From: Rotaria socialis
Taxonomy: Eukaryota > Rotifera > Eurotatoria > Philodinida > Philodinidae
Assembly (NCBI GenBank): GCA_905331475.1
Contig: CAJNYU010000011.1
Location: forward strand, 114,947 to 178,946
DNA: 64,000 nucleotides
Direction: 5' to 3'
Within the stretch, counting starts at the first letter, position 1. Every line of letters starts with the position of its first letter. Positions 39,817 to 51,691 of this stretch are shown here, piece after piece. Under the pieces are notes generated by a model. It was given only the letters and a program-made list of their open reading frames with translations. It made no database searches and had not been told where the DNA came from. A program made the position numbers and the translations under genes.

Positions 39817-41645
39817 GAAAAAAAAGGTGCCAAACAGAGCCTTCGAGGTTTCGTGGAGCTATACTATACTTTTTAGGTATTCGTGAAGTTATATGAAATC
39901 TGTAACAGGTTCAGAAAAATGCAAGGTTTTGTAATATTCTTTTAAGAGTTTCGAAATTTAAAAAGGTTTCGTTGTGAACTCTTTCGAATTTGTGATTTAC
40001 AATAGGTTTCGTCATAAACCCTTTTGAGTTTTGCATTCCAAAAGGTTTGTTAAAATACCTCGTGAAGAGAACGTATTCGTGACATATCGTAAAAAAAGCG
40101 ATCTCTCTCGACATTGCATATACCAGAACAACTACATGACTAATGATACAATCAGCTGGCGCTTTCACAATTTCATTCAATCGGTTTTGATCAAATCCCA
40201 TCGACAAACATCTGAACTCCTCCTGGCAATTTTTTTATTACACTCATCGCTAACTGCTTTCTCTCATCGGATTCCAGCGGTTATGATAAAGAACGTGCAA
40301 CATATTTATTGGTTGTCTTTTATCGGAGTATGATTACCGCAATGCTTTATTTTTTGTTAGGATTATTCTTTTGTTCTACATTGAAATAATTAATTAATTT
40401 AGATCAAATCTTCGATCCAGTAGTTACTATATTTCAATTATTGCCAGAAAAACAATTGCTGAATCTATAACAAGAACTCTTTGATGTGCGTATCCTATTG
40501 CATTTTTTGTTCACATCTCATTCATTTCTTTATTTAGTGTTGATTCAAGTTTTGAAGTATGACTATAGAATTTGCACGTACATCATATCACACTTGAACT
40601 ATACTTTTTCGTATTGAAGGTTAGTTACCATAAGCATTAATAAATTCATTTTTCTTTTATTTAGATTCTCGGGAGAATTGTACTGTAGGTAAGTTATTAT
40701 TATAAACGATAAATTCGTTCATCTACTATTTTAGTTCCTTCAGAACTCGATGATCAGTAATTTAGGATGAGAAGTAAAAGTTTATTTTTTGTTTCTATTA
40801 AGACTTGCCTTGAATTACATTATTTAGTTCGTTAAGAATTCAATTATTGGATACGTTACTATTAAAAATAATCAATTCGTTTCTTTTCCATTCAGGTTGT
40901 ATGAGCAATTCTATAAGAGGTGAGTTGCCATTAGAATTAATCAATTAATTAATTCTCTATTTAGGTTCATGAAGAATGCTATCGTTCGGGGGGGTACTAG
41001 TATAATTAGTATATTCGAATATTTGCTATTTAGGTTCTTGACAGCAGTGGTATTATTTTCATTAACGTATTAAAAGAATCAATCATTTTTTCATAAAGCT
41101 CAGGCAAAATAATAATATCCTTTGTGCGTGTGAGTGCTATTCTAAAAAGAATTATCTGTATTGACTTGCTCTCGGTTTATAGGGTGGATAGTTTAGTTGT
41201 TCCCATGAGAAGGAGCTGAAAAACTCTTATCTTTTCGGTTTCGATGAGAGAATATAAGTGCTACGACAGTGGACGTTGTGTCGTATAGTGCAATAGATGA
41301 CAATCAGAATAGTGGTGATAGAGTCGTGAGAAGATATGTTAAACAGATTGAGATCGCCAGTGCTTTTGTTGTTGAGAGAGCTGCGAAAACAGAGATTTAT
41401 GCATGAGTCTTGTATTGAATAGTGGTGCAAACTGCTTTAGTAGTAGAGTATATTATTCAGCGAAACCTTTGTCCAATACTGCGTAGCGTATTTTATGATA
41501 CGTGAAGAACGAAACTTTTTTTATGCGGGATAAAATTATTGTCTTTTACGAAGCCTACTTTCCACGAAACCTAAAAGGGTTTCGATTTCGTTTAAAAAAT
41601 CGGAAGCTTTTTGGATTTCGTATGGCATCTTTTTTGTTTTCAGTA
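39816..41645. mobile_element. Probable 1.8-kb inverted-repeat element, non-coding
   Basis: The left end reads CTGAAAAAAAAGGTGCCAAA and the right end, reverse complemented, reads CTGAAAACAAAAAAGATGCC, so the termini are imperfect inverted repeats. Both flanks are rich in the motif GGTTTCG/CGAAACC (for example 39850, 39966, 40008, 41575-41600). No transposase is seen; the interior contains degenerate tandem repeats at 40620-41045. No target duplication is certain. Confidence 0.5.
40620..41045. repeat. Degenerate 60-90-bp tandem repeat
   Basis: About five units share a pattern of GTTA, a TTA/AATAA-rich stretch, AATTCGTT, a pyrimidine tract and then TTTAGGTTC or a close variant. The pyrimidine-AG ends look like splice acceptors repeated in tandem, but no open frame lies between them. 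Confidence 0.6.
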
Positions 41646-42440
41646 TATTGATGCACTAATTATACAAACACATGAGTGATGGTCTCATATTTTTGCCGTG
41701 AATAGTAATTCATTTCCTCTGATAGAATATTTGTCGAAATGAAATGTTGTCAGAGCTAGTTATGTAGCGGATTTTTCAATAGAGAAATCATTAAAAAGAT
41801 CAAATGTGCGACTGAAAAATAAACTTTTATCGATCAATTTTTGGACCCTTAAACATCTTCAGACATGTTTGAGTTTTAGAGCAATGAATCTTTTTCTACA
41901 CACAATCGTTCTGCCAAAAATACTGATTATTATAGTTTAATAATAGCAGCAGCTCACAGTTTTTACAATTAGTAAACAACTCTACAAGATTGTAAAAGTA
42001 GTCTTGTGCAACAAATTGTAGTGAAATACACTCAAAATCGAATATTATATTATTTTCTCAAAAAAAGCACACATTACTCATTATCACTGTAAAAAATCAC
42101 TATTTAATGCTGGATAAAGATATATTCATTTCGAAAGCTAATTGTTAAAACTTAGGCAACGAAGCTTTTCTTTACGTGGGCAAGCTAATGTACACTCATT
42201 TACATCCTCATCCTACACTCTAAAACACAAACCTACGCCCAAGAGGAAAACCTTTAGGGTTTTGCATGGGTGTGCTGAACTTAAAAGCGTTTAACAGACC
42301 ATGACCTAATCTTTTTTAGGTTCAGTTGATAGATACAAAACCTATTATTTTGGACTGTAGCGTATATGAGCAGTCCTAAGTGGCTCCCCGCTCACATCCT
42401 CCTTCAGGTTTAGTCAGAGGTACAACATGGATGACAGCCC
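41646..42440. other. Intergenic with short repeat fragments
   Basis: About 800 bases without a gene. At about 42213-42360 is a fragment beginning CTACACTCTAAAACACAAAC with AAACCTTTAGGGTTTT-type sequence. It resembles the termini of the fold-back element at 44228-44697. Confidence 0.45.
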
Positions 42441-42449
42441 AGGTCAAAT

Positions 42450-42710
42450 ACATACGGCGTGAAGCAGTCTGATCCGGTGATTTTCCATCGAATTCCGGAA
42501 GCAGCATTCCGAAAAGTTTTCCGATCTCCATTTCCAGGATATTTTCCGCTAACTCCTGGTTCCGGAACCGATAAGCGGATACGATTTCCGTCTACAACAG
42601 GATTTTGTGCTACGTTGCCGATGGTTTCCATTTACAGCAGGATTTCGGAGTACTTTTCCGATCGTTTCCTTTTGGTGATCGGAAACGAAGGAATATGAAT
42701 AGGTTCCGGT
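42450..42710. repeat. TTTCCG-rich repeat block
   Basis: About 260 bases dense in TTTCCG/CGGAAA and ATTCCGG motifs, more GC-rich than its surroundings. Frames are open on both strands over this block, which is an artefact of the near-palindromic motif. It may be a MITE interior. Confidence 0.5.
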
Positions 42711-43397
42711 CTAGATACGTAGCCAGGATCTAGCCGTTTTTAATCCAGGTATGGAGTCCGGATTGCGCCGTTCTAACAACCGGATTCGGTGAATAAAAAC
42801 TATTCGATGTTTCCTTTTTCTAATTGAAAAGAATTTGTGAATTTCAATGATAAGTACACATTTCTTATTTGAAGTACGAATCTGCAGAATTTCTGCTTAG
42901 AGTTGAATTGAAACCGACTTTCCAAAAAGCATCACAGAATATCAAGTAAACAACATTTTTCGATTGAAATGAACAGATAAACGCATTTAACTGAATCTTA
43001 TTGTCGATTCTGTCACATAAAATCTTTACGATATATTGTTAATCTAACTAATTTTGATTAATATTACATATAACCTAACGTAATACCAATTACTTTTGAC
43101 ATAAGCCCCATTAAAATTGGATTACCACCATGGAATACAAATAGAATGAGCAGTGTAATTGGCTATATCTTTGTATGTGTTTACTCTATCTGATACTAAG
43201 ATGGTTAGTAAAGCAGTTAAAATTTTATTTTTATTTTCTCACTTTATGTGTGTAGCATTTGAGTATTTTTAAACAATAGCTATCAGCAATTTATAAAATC
43301 TAGAGCGAATGGCAGCATTTTTTACATCGAAATAATTGTTCATATCTTTGATATTTGTGATCTAAATTGATAACAGTTTATAATAGTTTGAGGTACA

Positions 43398-44227
43398 CTG
43401 TAAAAAAAAAGGGCAGAATAATGAACGCTTCCCCTTGGTTTTTTTTCTATAAACCCTTGAAGGGTTTAAGCGCATGTCATACACCCTATGAAGGGTATAT
43501 AAACCGAAGGGTTTGTTATCGTAAGGGTATATGAAACTGTTTTATGGGGTTTTTATTTCATAATTTTATTCAAAGTGTTTATTAATAAACGGATAGGTGT
43601 AGATTAAAATACGTATTTCCAAAATCAGTTTATTATCCAACAATCAGGGGTAGATTATTATACGTTTCATGCAGAACAAATATTATTCTACGAATAGGGG
43701 TTGATTATTCTCCACTTTCTGAAGAAGCATTTATTATAATACCGCTGAGGGTAGATCAATGTACGATGGCACAAAAAGGGTTGATTATTCTCCACTTTCA
43801 GAAAAAGCGTTTACTATAATACCGTTGATGGCAGACCAGTAGAGCGATGTCATCAAAAGGGTTGATTATTCTACGATCAAGGGTTGACTATTCTACATTC
43901 TCGGCAGAAGCGTTTAACAGAATACCAATGAGGGTAGATTATTCTCCATTTTCAGAAAAAGCGTTTACTATAATACCGTTGATGGCAGACCAGTAGGCGA
44001 CGTCATCAAAAGGATTGATTATTCTACGACCAACCGTTGATTGTTCTTCACTTTCTGAAAAAGCGTTTATTATAATATCATTGAGGGTATGCCAATATAC
44101 GAGGTCATCAAAATGGTTTATTATTCTACGATCAATGGTTGATTATTCTCCATTTTCAGTGGAAGCGTTTATCATAATACCTGTGAGGGTTCATTATTAT
44201 ATGATAGAGGGTAGACTGGTGTACACT
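43398..44227. repeat. Degenerate tandem repeat array (GGTTGATTATTCT units)
   Basis: At least six copies share TTGATTATTCTCCACTTTCAG, a GAAGCGTTTA-type core, ATAATACC and GAGGGTAGA. They start near 43705, 43787, 43893, 43942, 44044 and 44146, with irregular spacing of about 50-105 bases. The block starts after ACACTGTAAAAAAAAAGGGC at 43398, which looks like a terminal sequence, and ends at the adjoining fold-back element. Confidence 0.75.
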
Positions 44228-44697
44228 ATATACTCTAAAAAAAAATCGGTACTTTACTGAACCCCTAAAAAAGGTTCTGGAGATGTCGAAACGCATTCAA
44301 AGGTGTCAAAAGTCTCAAAAAAAGGACAAAAAAAACCTACGAAACCTTTAAAGGTTCTTACGGTGTACCTAGGATAAGAACCCTTTCCGGCGAAACCTTT
44401 TTTAAGTTCTGTACAGCAGGAAAAGATTTCGTAGGAAAATACAAAACCTTTAGAGTTTCATACTAAACCCTCATGATTTCCAAGAGTTTAATACGAAACC
44501 TTTTCCTGCTGCACAGAACTTGAAAGAGGTTTCGCCGGAAAAAGTTCTTATCCTAGGTACACCTTAAGAACCTTTAAACGTTTCGTCGATTTTTTTGTCC
44601 GTTTTTTTTTAGATTTTCGACACCTTTGGATGCTTTTCGAAATCACCGGAACCTTTTTAGGGGTTCAATAAAGTATCGATTTTTGTTAGAGTGTAGG
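44228..44697. mobile_element. 470-bp fold-back element
   Basis: The left arm (from TACTCTAAAAAAAAATCGGT) and the right arm (ending CGATTTTTGTTAGAGTGTAG) are imperfect reverse complements for about 200 bases each. Shared blocks are TTTACTGAACCCCTAAAAA, CCTAGGATAAGAACCCTTTC and GTTCTGTACAGCAGGAAAAG. The spacer is about 60 bases. No coding capacity. Confidence 0.85.
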
Positions 44698-47559
44698 AAT
44701 CATTTGTATAATAAGTTCCCTCTATACTTGAGAAGAACACATCGACTTTTAAATCGTTTATTGAGATTTCGTTAATTGTTCAAGAATTACGAGCCAAAAA
44801 CTATTTATTGCATCAATAGTGCATTAGAGTGCATTATAGTGAGAAAATTATATGATCAATATTTCTAGTTTCAGTATTTTATGTTTACATTGCAATGTTT
44901 ATTTTACACGCATTTTAGCGGTGCAATTCATATTTTTAACACAACCGTTCACTACTTTGGAAGCTAGAAAAAGCTTAAATTCTGCGTCGCCTCAAGTGTT
45001 TATTATTCGATGTGACATGGTGGATTTATCTAGTGACCCTGCTATTGTGCTTATGAGTTGATAGATACCTGCGTGTGAGAAGATATGAAAACTAAAATAG
45101 TAGATGTTGGTATGACAAAATACATCGTGCTGCAATCAATCTAGAAGCGTTCAGTATTTTACAACTAAGTATAGATTGTTTTATCTTTAGTTTTGATGGG
45201 TTTATTATTCTACTTTCAAATCTCAAATTTCTGAAAGTGTCAATAGAAACGTTACAATCCTACAGTTGGATTGAAAATATGCAGCTATGCCTGTTAAGAT
45301 AAACTGGTACATAATGCTAAGTTCTAGTTTCAAAAAGCTTTGTTTTTTGGCATGGTATTCGATTCTTTTATAGAAGTTGTTTTAAGTGAGTGACAAGATT
45401 ATTTTGACAAAAAGTCGCTGTAAAATCTAGTTGTTTGGCAGGCGTGGCACGTTTTTAACATCACGAATCGATGTGACGATGAAAATTCACAAAATAACTG
45501 ATTAATTATTTGCAATATATGAAGTAAACAATTGAATCGTTGGTCGCGCATCACTCAGCACCAAGTTCAATTGTTAAGGAACTATTCCAATAGCTAGTAT
45601 CATGCTCTCTGATAATTTGCAGCAGGAATTGTGAAACTAATATGAGTCATTATCCCTTTAGATCGAATAATGATTCTATGAAAAAAATTTCAAAAAGGAT
45701 TCATATTCAACACTAATAACTAAAGCGTCTGAAAACGAATTTCTGTTCTCTCGATGAAAAATCTGTTTTTTTTAATGAGTATCATGAATTAAACTCTCAA
45801 ACACTGTAATAAATAAGGATTACTTTATCGTAGGAATCACTTTCTTTAATGTTCACTTCAGATAGTTTTGAGAACGAAGACTCGTTTTCAAATCAAAATT
45901 GTTTTAAGAATATAAAAAAAACAAGTTGAGAGGAAAGCATGCGATGAATCATTGGCACTGTGCTCAGTGAAATCCAGGATTTATCCATATTTCAGTTGAA
46001 GTTAAAGTCTTTATCAAAATAGTTTTTTCCATCTGATAGCATTATTGAGCCAAATACAAGAACAGTACAAATTATAGTTTTTTCGATTAATTTGTTTTCA
46101 TTTAAGACAAATCGTAGACATTGTTTCATTTCTTGTTGCTTTTACGCGAAATGTTTTATTTCGATGCTTGCAAGATACAACTAGAATCCTAAATTTATGA
46201 TCATCAAATTTAGCAAGTCAATGCTTGTTTCTAATAAGAATATTTATTAGGAACGCGTTATAGTTTTGCTTTCATTCCTAAGGAATTTCGAATCAGTATA
46301 CAGATATTTTTGTATTATCTAGTCGATAAGTATCTTTTCTGCCGATTGATTTAAAATCGAATATTACTTGTCAGCAACACAAGCAAATCTGTCGTTATTA
46401 AAAAATATGTTTCAAAATGGCAATTTCTAGAGACTCCTTTCTTATTTTACACTTTGCTTATTATTCAATAGACATTGGGAGTTGCTAAAAAAAGATATTA
46501 TCCAAGCAATACACGAGGAGACGTGTATATTGGCATTTTTTTGTAACATCAGAGCGAATCACTCATGAAACCAAACCGTAAAAATGTTGGTTTGTTTATC
46601 ACAACTATAAGTAGGAAAATAATTCCAGTCGTCAAGGGACGAACCTTAAATACCAATAGAAAGTTTATCTCATGAGTATTAAACACTCTTTTTAATGTCT
46701 TTCCAATATAAAATTATTGCCAGATATTTTGATGACTTCCTTTTAAAAAATTATATGTAATTTGACAATCACAATTATTTCAACTCAATCATCAAACACT
46801 GTAACAGAGCGACTTATGAAAACTCTAAAACGAAATTCATTGAGAGAAAGTTCTGGTCATTGATACTTCATGTTACTCTCGAAAAATATCATATAGGTCT
46901 GATTAACCTCAGAATCGACAATAATATAAACTAGCATGTCTTACCATACAGAAAGAGACACGTGCTATTTTTCAGAGTTGAGAAGAGAGCAGTGGGTATT
47001 TTCACGATCTGATCAAACAAGAGTAAATATCTTCGAGTTTACTTCCATATTTTAGCACGTGTGGTTTTCCATAGCATTACATGCAATTTGCATTTAGTCT
47101 TTTCGTATCGATACTTTATACGTTGGCAGAAACAAAGATCTACTTTACGAAAAAAACTTCTCTTTTAGTTTGGATAAAAGAAACAACTTTCAGAAGAGAT
47201 ATGAGCAAGTTTTCTTTTTCGACCAGCCGCATTGGGTGCATCCTAATCTCAATTATATTCAATTAAATCGCTATTGTTAATATTTTGTCTTCACTTTGTT
47301 AATGTCACGAGAATTATCAATATCGTTCCTTCTCGATGAGCGCATCATCTTATCCTAAAACTTTTCTTTATTTTTCCTAATCGACCAAAATGTTTTACAT
47401 GATTCCCATCATTTTTTTTCTATATGTATCTTTTCAGTGAAGTCGTACCTTTTTATATAATCTAAATGCGAAATATGATTTTTCATTTTGTATAACTTTT
47501 TACGACTGGAGAAAATGTTCCGAACGATTCATTTGTATATTGACGGATACATGCTCATC
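44698..47559. other. Long gene-poor stretch
   Basis: About 2.9 kb AT-rich sequence. Short open frames (for example 44852-45061 and 47081-47266) have no family features or splice support. I see no gene, RNA or clear repeat. Confidence 0.45.
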
Positions 47560-48545
47560 GAATGCTTCTATTGACCCATATAAATAAGTGAACATTTAAC
47601 ATGGAATAAACACTCGTGTTCATTCTCTATAAATTGCTCTATGTATATAGACATAAGATATTTCAGAAATGATACGAACACGTGCTCATTCTCAATCAAT
47701 AGTTCCATATCAATGACTTGAAGAACGGAATAAAAGTGAGTATAATTTTTCATTCGACTTCAAGTCTTTCATATCGAGAATATTAACCAAATGATTTTTT
47801 TGAGATGAAGTGAATCGTCTTCATATGATCATCTTATTCTTCAACATACACAAGCAAGCCTTCGGAAACTAGAACGAACAGCTAGTCGTTCTCTACGAAA
47901 TGCGTCATGTCAATATTTGCTTCAACCTGACGATAGTTAAGTATGATGTTTTATTTGATTCTACTTTAACATATTGAAAAGTTATCTGACATGTTTTTTT
48001 CTACATAAAAGATTTCTTCTTCATTTTATCATTTTCTTCATCTAGAGAAACCAGCAGAACTTGCGCAATTTCTACGACAACGTGCTTATTGACAATTAAT
48101 TGATATACATCGCTGGTTTCATCAACTTTCTGAAAGTTAAGTATGACATTTGTTTTGTTTTTGTTTGTTTCATATCGAGAAAATTATCTGATCGATTTTT
48201 TCGATAGACGAAACGATTCATCTTCATATAATCATGTTTTTCTTCTAGATAAAAAAGCGTACATATGCAAAGCGGCAGAAACAAATGTTCATTTTCAACC
48301 AAATAGCTCTCATCAATGTTTCCTTCAATCATATGAAATTTAGCCATCATGCTCCATTTGTTTTCTTTTAAGAATCGAGCAAATTATGTAAAACATTTTT
48401 CTGTTTATGAAAAAGTTCATTTTCACTATATTATTTTTCCATAAAAGTAAACAAACAAAACTTTGAAAACTAAACCATACACATACTCATTATGAATCAA
48501 TTGCTTCACATCCGTTGCTCCATCAATCCAGTCAAAAGTGAGAAT
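47560..48545. repeat. Degenerate exon-like repeat array
   Basis: Units of roughly 70-220 bases recur, each with a core like CGTGCTCATTCTCAATCAAT, then AG, CTCCATATCAATG (near 47548, 47610, 47685, 48080, 48285 and 48500). Several are preceded by a polypyrimidine-TAG and followed by GTTAAGTATGA. Some units translate without stops for 25-30 residues (QASLRKLERTASRSLRNASC; EKPAELAQFLRQRAY), suggesting decayed duplicated exons. The array runs up to the assembly gap. Confidence 0.45.
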
Positions 48546-48611
48546 CTTTTTTTAATTTATGTCGTTTTTTAGGTAATAGAAAAATAGCCAAAATATTTTT
48601 TCTAAATATGA

Positions 48612-48711
48612 NNNNNNNNNNNNNNNNNNNNNNNNNNNNNNNNNNNNNNNNNNNNNNNNNNNNNNNNNNNNNNNNNNNNNNNNNNNNNNNNNNNNNNNNN
48701 NNNNNNNNNNN
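48612..48711. other. Assembly gap of 100 N
   Basis: Exactly 100 unknown bases, the conventional size for a gap of unknown length. Distances across it are unreliable. Confidence 1.
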
Positions 48712-48768
48712 TCTAACCAATGCAGAATTCAGGAAAATATGAATAAAAGATTATCGATTTCTATGATA

Positions 48769-48926
48769 GGTGTCAGCGGCGGCGGCTAACAAATTTTAAA
48801 ATTTCGGATTTCATCGGCGGCGCGGCGGCTGTAATTAAAGTCCTTCAGCGGCGGCGGCTTAAAAATTCTTAAAATTTTTCCTGCCACAGCGGCGGCGGCG
48901 GCTCAGCCGCACGGCTGACACCTCTA
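48769..48926. mobile_element. GGC-rich MITE-like element
   Basis: A short element of about 157 bases begins AGGTGTCAGC and ends GCTGACACC, a perfect terminal inverted repeat of at least nine bases. The flanks are TCTATGAT and TCTATGTG, compatible with an 8-bp duplication with two changes. The interior has four GGCGGCGGC-type runs separated by AAATTTTAAAATTT-like spacers, strikingly GC-rich for this genome. Confidence 0.65.
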
Positions 48927-49023
48927 TGTGTAACGCAGAGAAAAAGAAATATGAGATTCAAATATAAAGAACTGGAATGTAAGTAGATTTCATCATTTTT
49001 TCATAATGCGCTTTAAACGAACT

Positions 49024-49560
49024 TAAGAGAAAGTAGACTTATCATTTGAAAGCAGTCAAGCAGCTGCCTGTTTATGAAAATATATATTTGTACCATTAAC
49101 GTTAACGATAAAGTACGACTTGGCCAAGGTTGGATTAATGGATTCAAAAACTCGCATTCCTTGAACTGTAGTCGAACTAACTTTGAAAAGATGACTAGAT
49201 ATAGAATCCTCGTCATTGCCAGTTGAATCTTCATTATCTGTGCAATTTCCAGTAGTATATTCATCTTATTCACCACTACTATCATCTGAATCTGAGTTAA
49301 AGTCTGAATATTGCTGGTTAAGATGTGAATAATCGACTATTCGTGATTTTTGAAGTTGAAAACTAGTCAGTTTTGACATTTTTCTTAGCGATAAGATTTG
49401 ATGTTGTTGATACATATTTACGTTACATACGAGACGACTTGCATAAGAATACGCTCGTAAAATAGTATTTTCGAGTACTTTAACTGTTACTTGTACGATA
49501 GAAGTCGATGCTATAGATGATATTTGTTTAGAATCGACTATCCTAGACTGTTGCGAATAT
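49024..49560 (-). pseudogene. Broken ORF, probably transposon-derived
   Basis: Read on the minus strand there are about 170 codons: SRIVDSKQISSIASTSIVQV, then VKVLENTILRAYSYASRLVC, then an acidic stretch (NSDSDDSSGE) followed by a stop. The frame resumes with DEYTTGNCTDNEDSTGNDED and a segment ending KQAAA, a stop, then LLSNDKSTFS. The acidic region followed by (W)LLSxxKxxLS-like sequence resembles DNA-binding ORFs linked to rotifer transposable elements, from memory only. Two internal stops argue for decay. Confidence 0.4.
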
Positions 49561-51691
49561 GAGTAAATAAAAATTTATTATTGGAATCATTGGCGTGGCT
49601 ATCGCCAGCTTGATATTTAATAAAATTTAGAAACGATACATTTTTTACGGGTGTGGGTGTCGCCGAGATCTTAATGTGTACCAAATGAAGATCACATCAA
49701 CAACCACACAAACACCCTCGATACATTTACTATTGGTAGAACAGACAAGATGATAATTACATCTGGTAGAGCTGAATAAATGATTGATGGAAATCGTTGA
49801 ACTTGCTTGGTAGCTTTTCTCGTTCCTTTTTGAGTAGTTTAATGAGACTATGAACCGATGATGCAACTCCTAGTCAAAGTGCAATCGTTCATCGGTTAAC
49901 GTAATGCATGTATGCTTTTTTAGATCATTTAATTGATCGAATTTAAGCTGGAGTATAGCAAACAGTGAAAATTTGTTAATTATATGAGATTCTATGAGAT
50001 TACCGTCGAATTTTTGCGCAACAGAATCAAAATTATAATTGATTCAAATCTTCTAAATCAAATATAATTTGACAATTTTTCACGAGGCAGTAGCATATTT
50101 ACGTCCAAGGAATGAATCAACTCCATTGCATTCTTGAAAAGCAAACAATTATGCGACTCACTTTCCAGAAATTTGACGAATTAAATCGTAAAACGCATCA
50201 TCACGAAGATCCATGATATTCGAAGGAAGTGTTTTTGTGTAGATTTGTGAATATTTCGGGGTAGACATAGTAAAATAGCGGAATTAATAAAATGAGCAGT
50301 ATGCGAGTGAGTTCTTTTTAAAAGATGGAAATGAAACGAAAACAAAAGGAGAAAGAGATATTTTCAGTTTTTCGTTCTGAATTATTGTGTCACATGAGCA
50401 AATGAGCACATGAATACATGAACACCCGAAAAAAGAAAAATATCGCCTTAGATTATATATCGAGTGTCTACAGTTCGTCGCGATCGACCGGAATATATGT
50501 AGACAATTTAAGATGATATTTGTTATGATGATACAATACTTTCTATACTATTAACTATTTAAATGACAACAAATTTCATTGTCTTGAATAAAAAGCATTT
50601 TATTCTAAATCATTGGTAATATTTGCTATTGATTGCTGCTGATTGCTTTGATTGCCAATGATTGCTTTGATTGCAATCAGCTTTTTCCCCTTGATATTTT
50701 ATGTAAAAAAATCGCAAAGAAACCTTGAGTCGGGGCTCATGATAAGAGAAGCATATCGAATTTTTTGGTAAAGAATTCTGATTTCTGATGAAATGACAAA
50801 CCGAATAGTCTCGATTTCAATCGGAACCATTATACATTTTATATAAAAAGATAGATCTTGATCAGTTCTAGTGTTCTATGCAAGAACATTGGGAAAAAAT
50901 CTTAGCGACAAAAAATTACCCTACAAATATCAAGCTGTGTACATGTTTTTATGTTTGTTTTGATTAATATTTTTCGCATGCTGCTAGAAAGAGCAACGAA
51001 CTCAGTAAAACGAATACGATATTCAAAATGAGTGTTCAAACCTGAGTAAATACATATACATTTCAAAGAATTTCAAGCATTTTTATTTTTTTCCAATATT
51101 ATCCCCGCAGTCCCTCTCAGGGGTACGTGGAAAAATCAATCGCATCAAACACATCTTGAAAGTTATTAAATACAAGTTTTCAGTGGGTAAGGATGTGGGC
51201 GTACAGCTGTGCATAAACTGAAGAGATACACCCACACCCTGATATTTATTTCGATGAAATTTCAGGTCTAGCGACTTGATCGAAATTGATTTTTTGTATT
51301 TAATAATTCGAATGAATATTTTCTTTTCAACGATAAATAAAATTTTTGAATAGATTTCTCAATAAGTTTTATTTCCCAATTGATTGTTAGAATAGATTAA
51401 ACAAAGTTGATGAATAGAAACTTCAATGGATATGTATAATGCTACTTTGTTCAGAGTTTATTCAATTACATTGAATATAACTTGAAGGTTTAGTTAGTTT
51501 TTCTATCATTGAAGGTAATTTCTTATGTTACGGATCAATGAACAAACTGTTCTTCATCGTTTCTTTTTCTTTTTCTTTTTCTTCAATATGAATCGTCTAT
51601 CTTCATTTGATCAAAAGTGAATATTAATAAAGTAAGAAGAATGAATCAAAATATTTTCATTGAAAATAGTTCATTCGTTAGTATAGATTAA
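49561..51691. other. Gene-poor stretch upstream of the thioesterase
   Basis: About 2.1 kb AT-rich sequence. A short tandem of GATTGCT/GATTGCAAT-type heptamers lies at 50622-50682. No gene is seen. The thioesterase promoter should be in the last few hundred bases. Confidence 0.5.

Noticed and set aside
42410-42698. Overlapping open frames on both strands
   Set aside because: The TTTCCG/CGGAAA motif keeps both strands open; no homology or splice sites.
43398-44230. Possible CRISPR-like array
   Set aside because: Units are irregular in spacing and diverged in sequence with no fixed repeat/spacer pattern, and the genome is eukaryotic.
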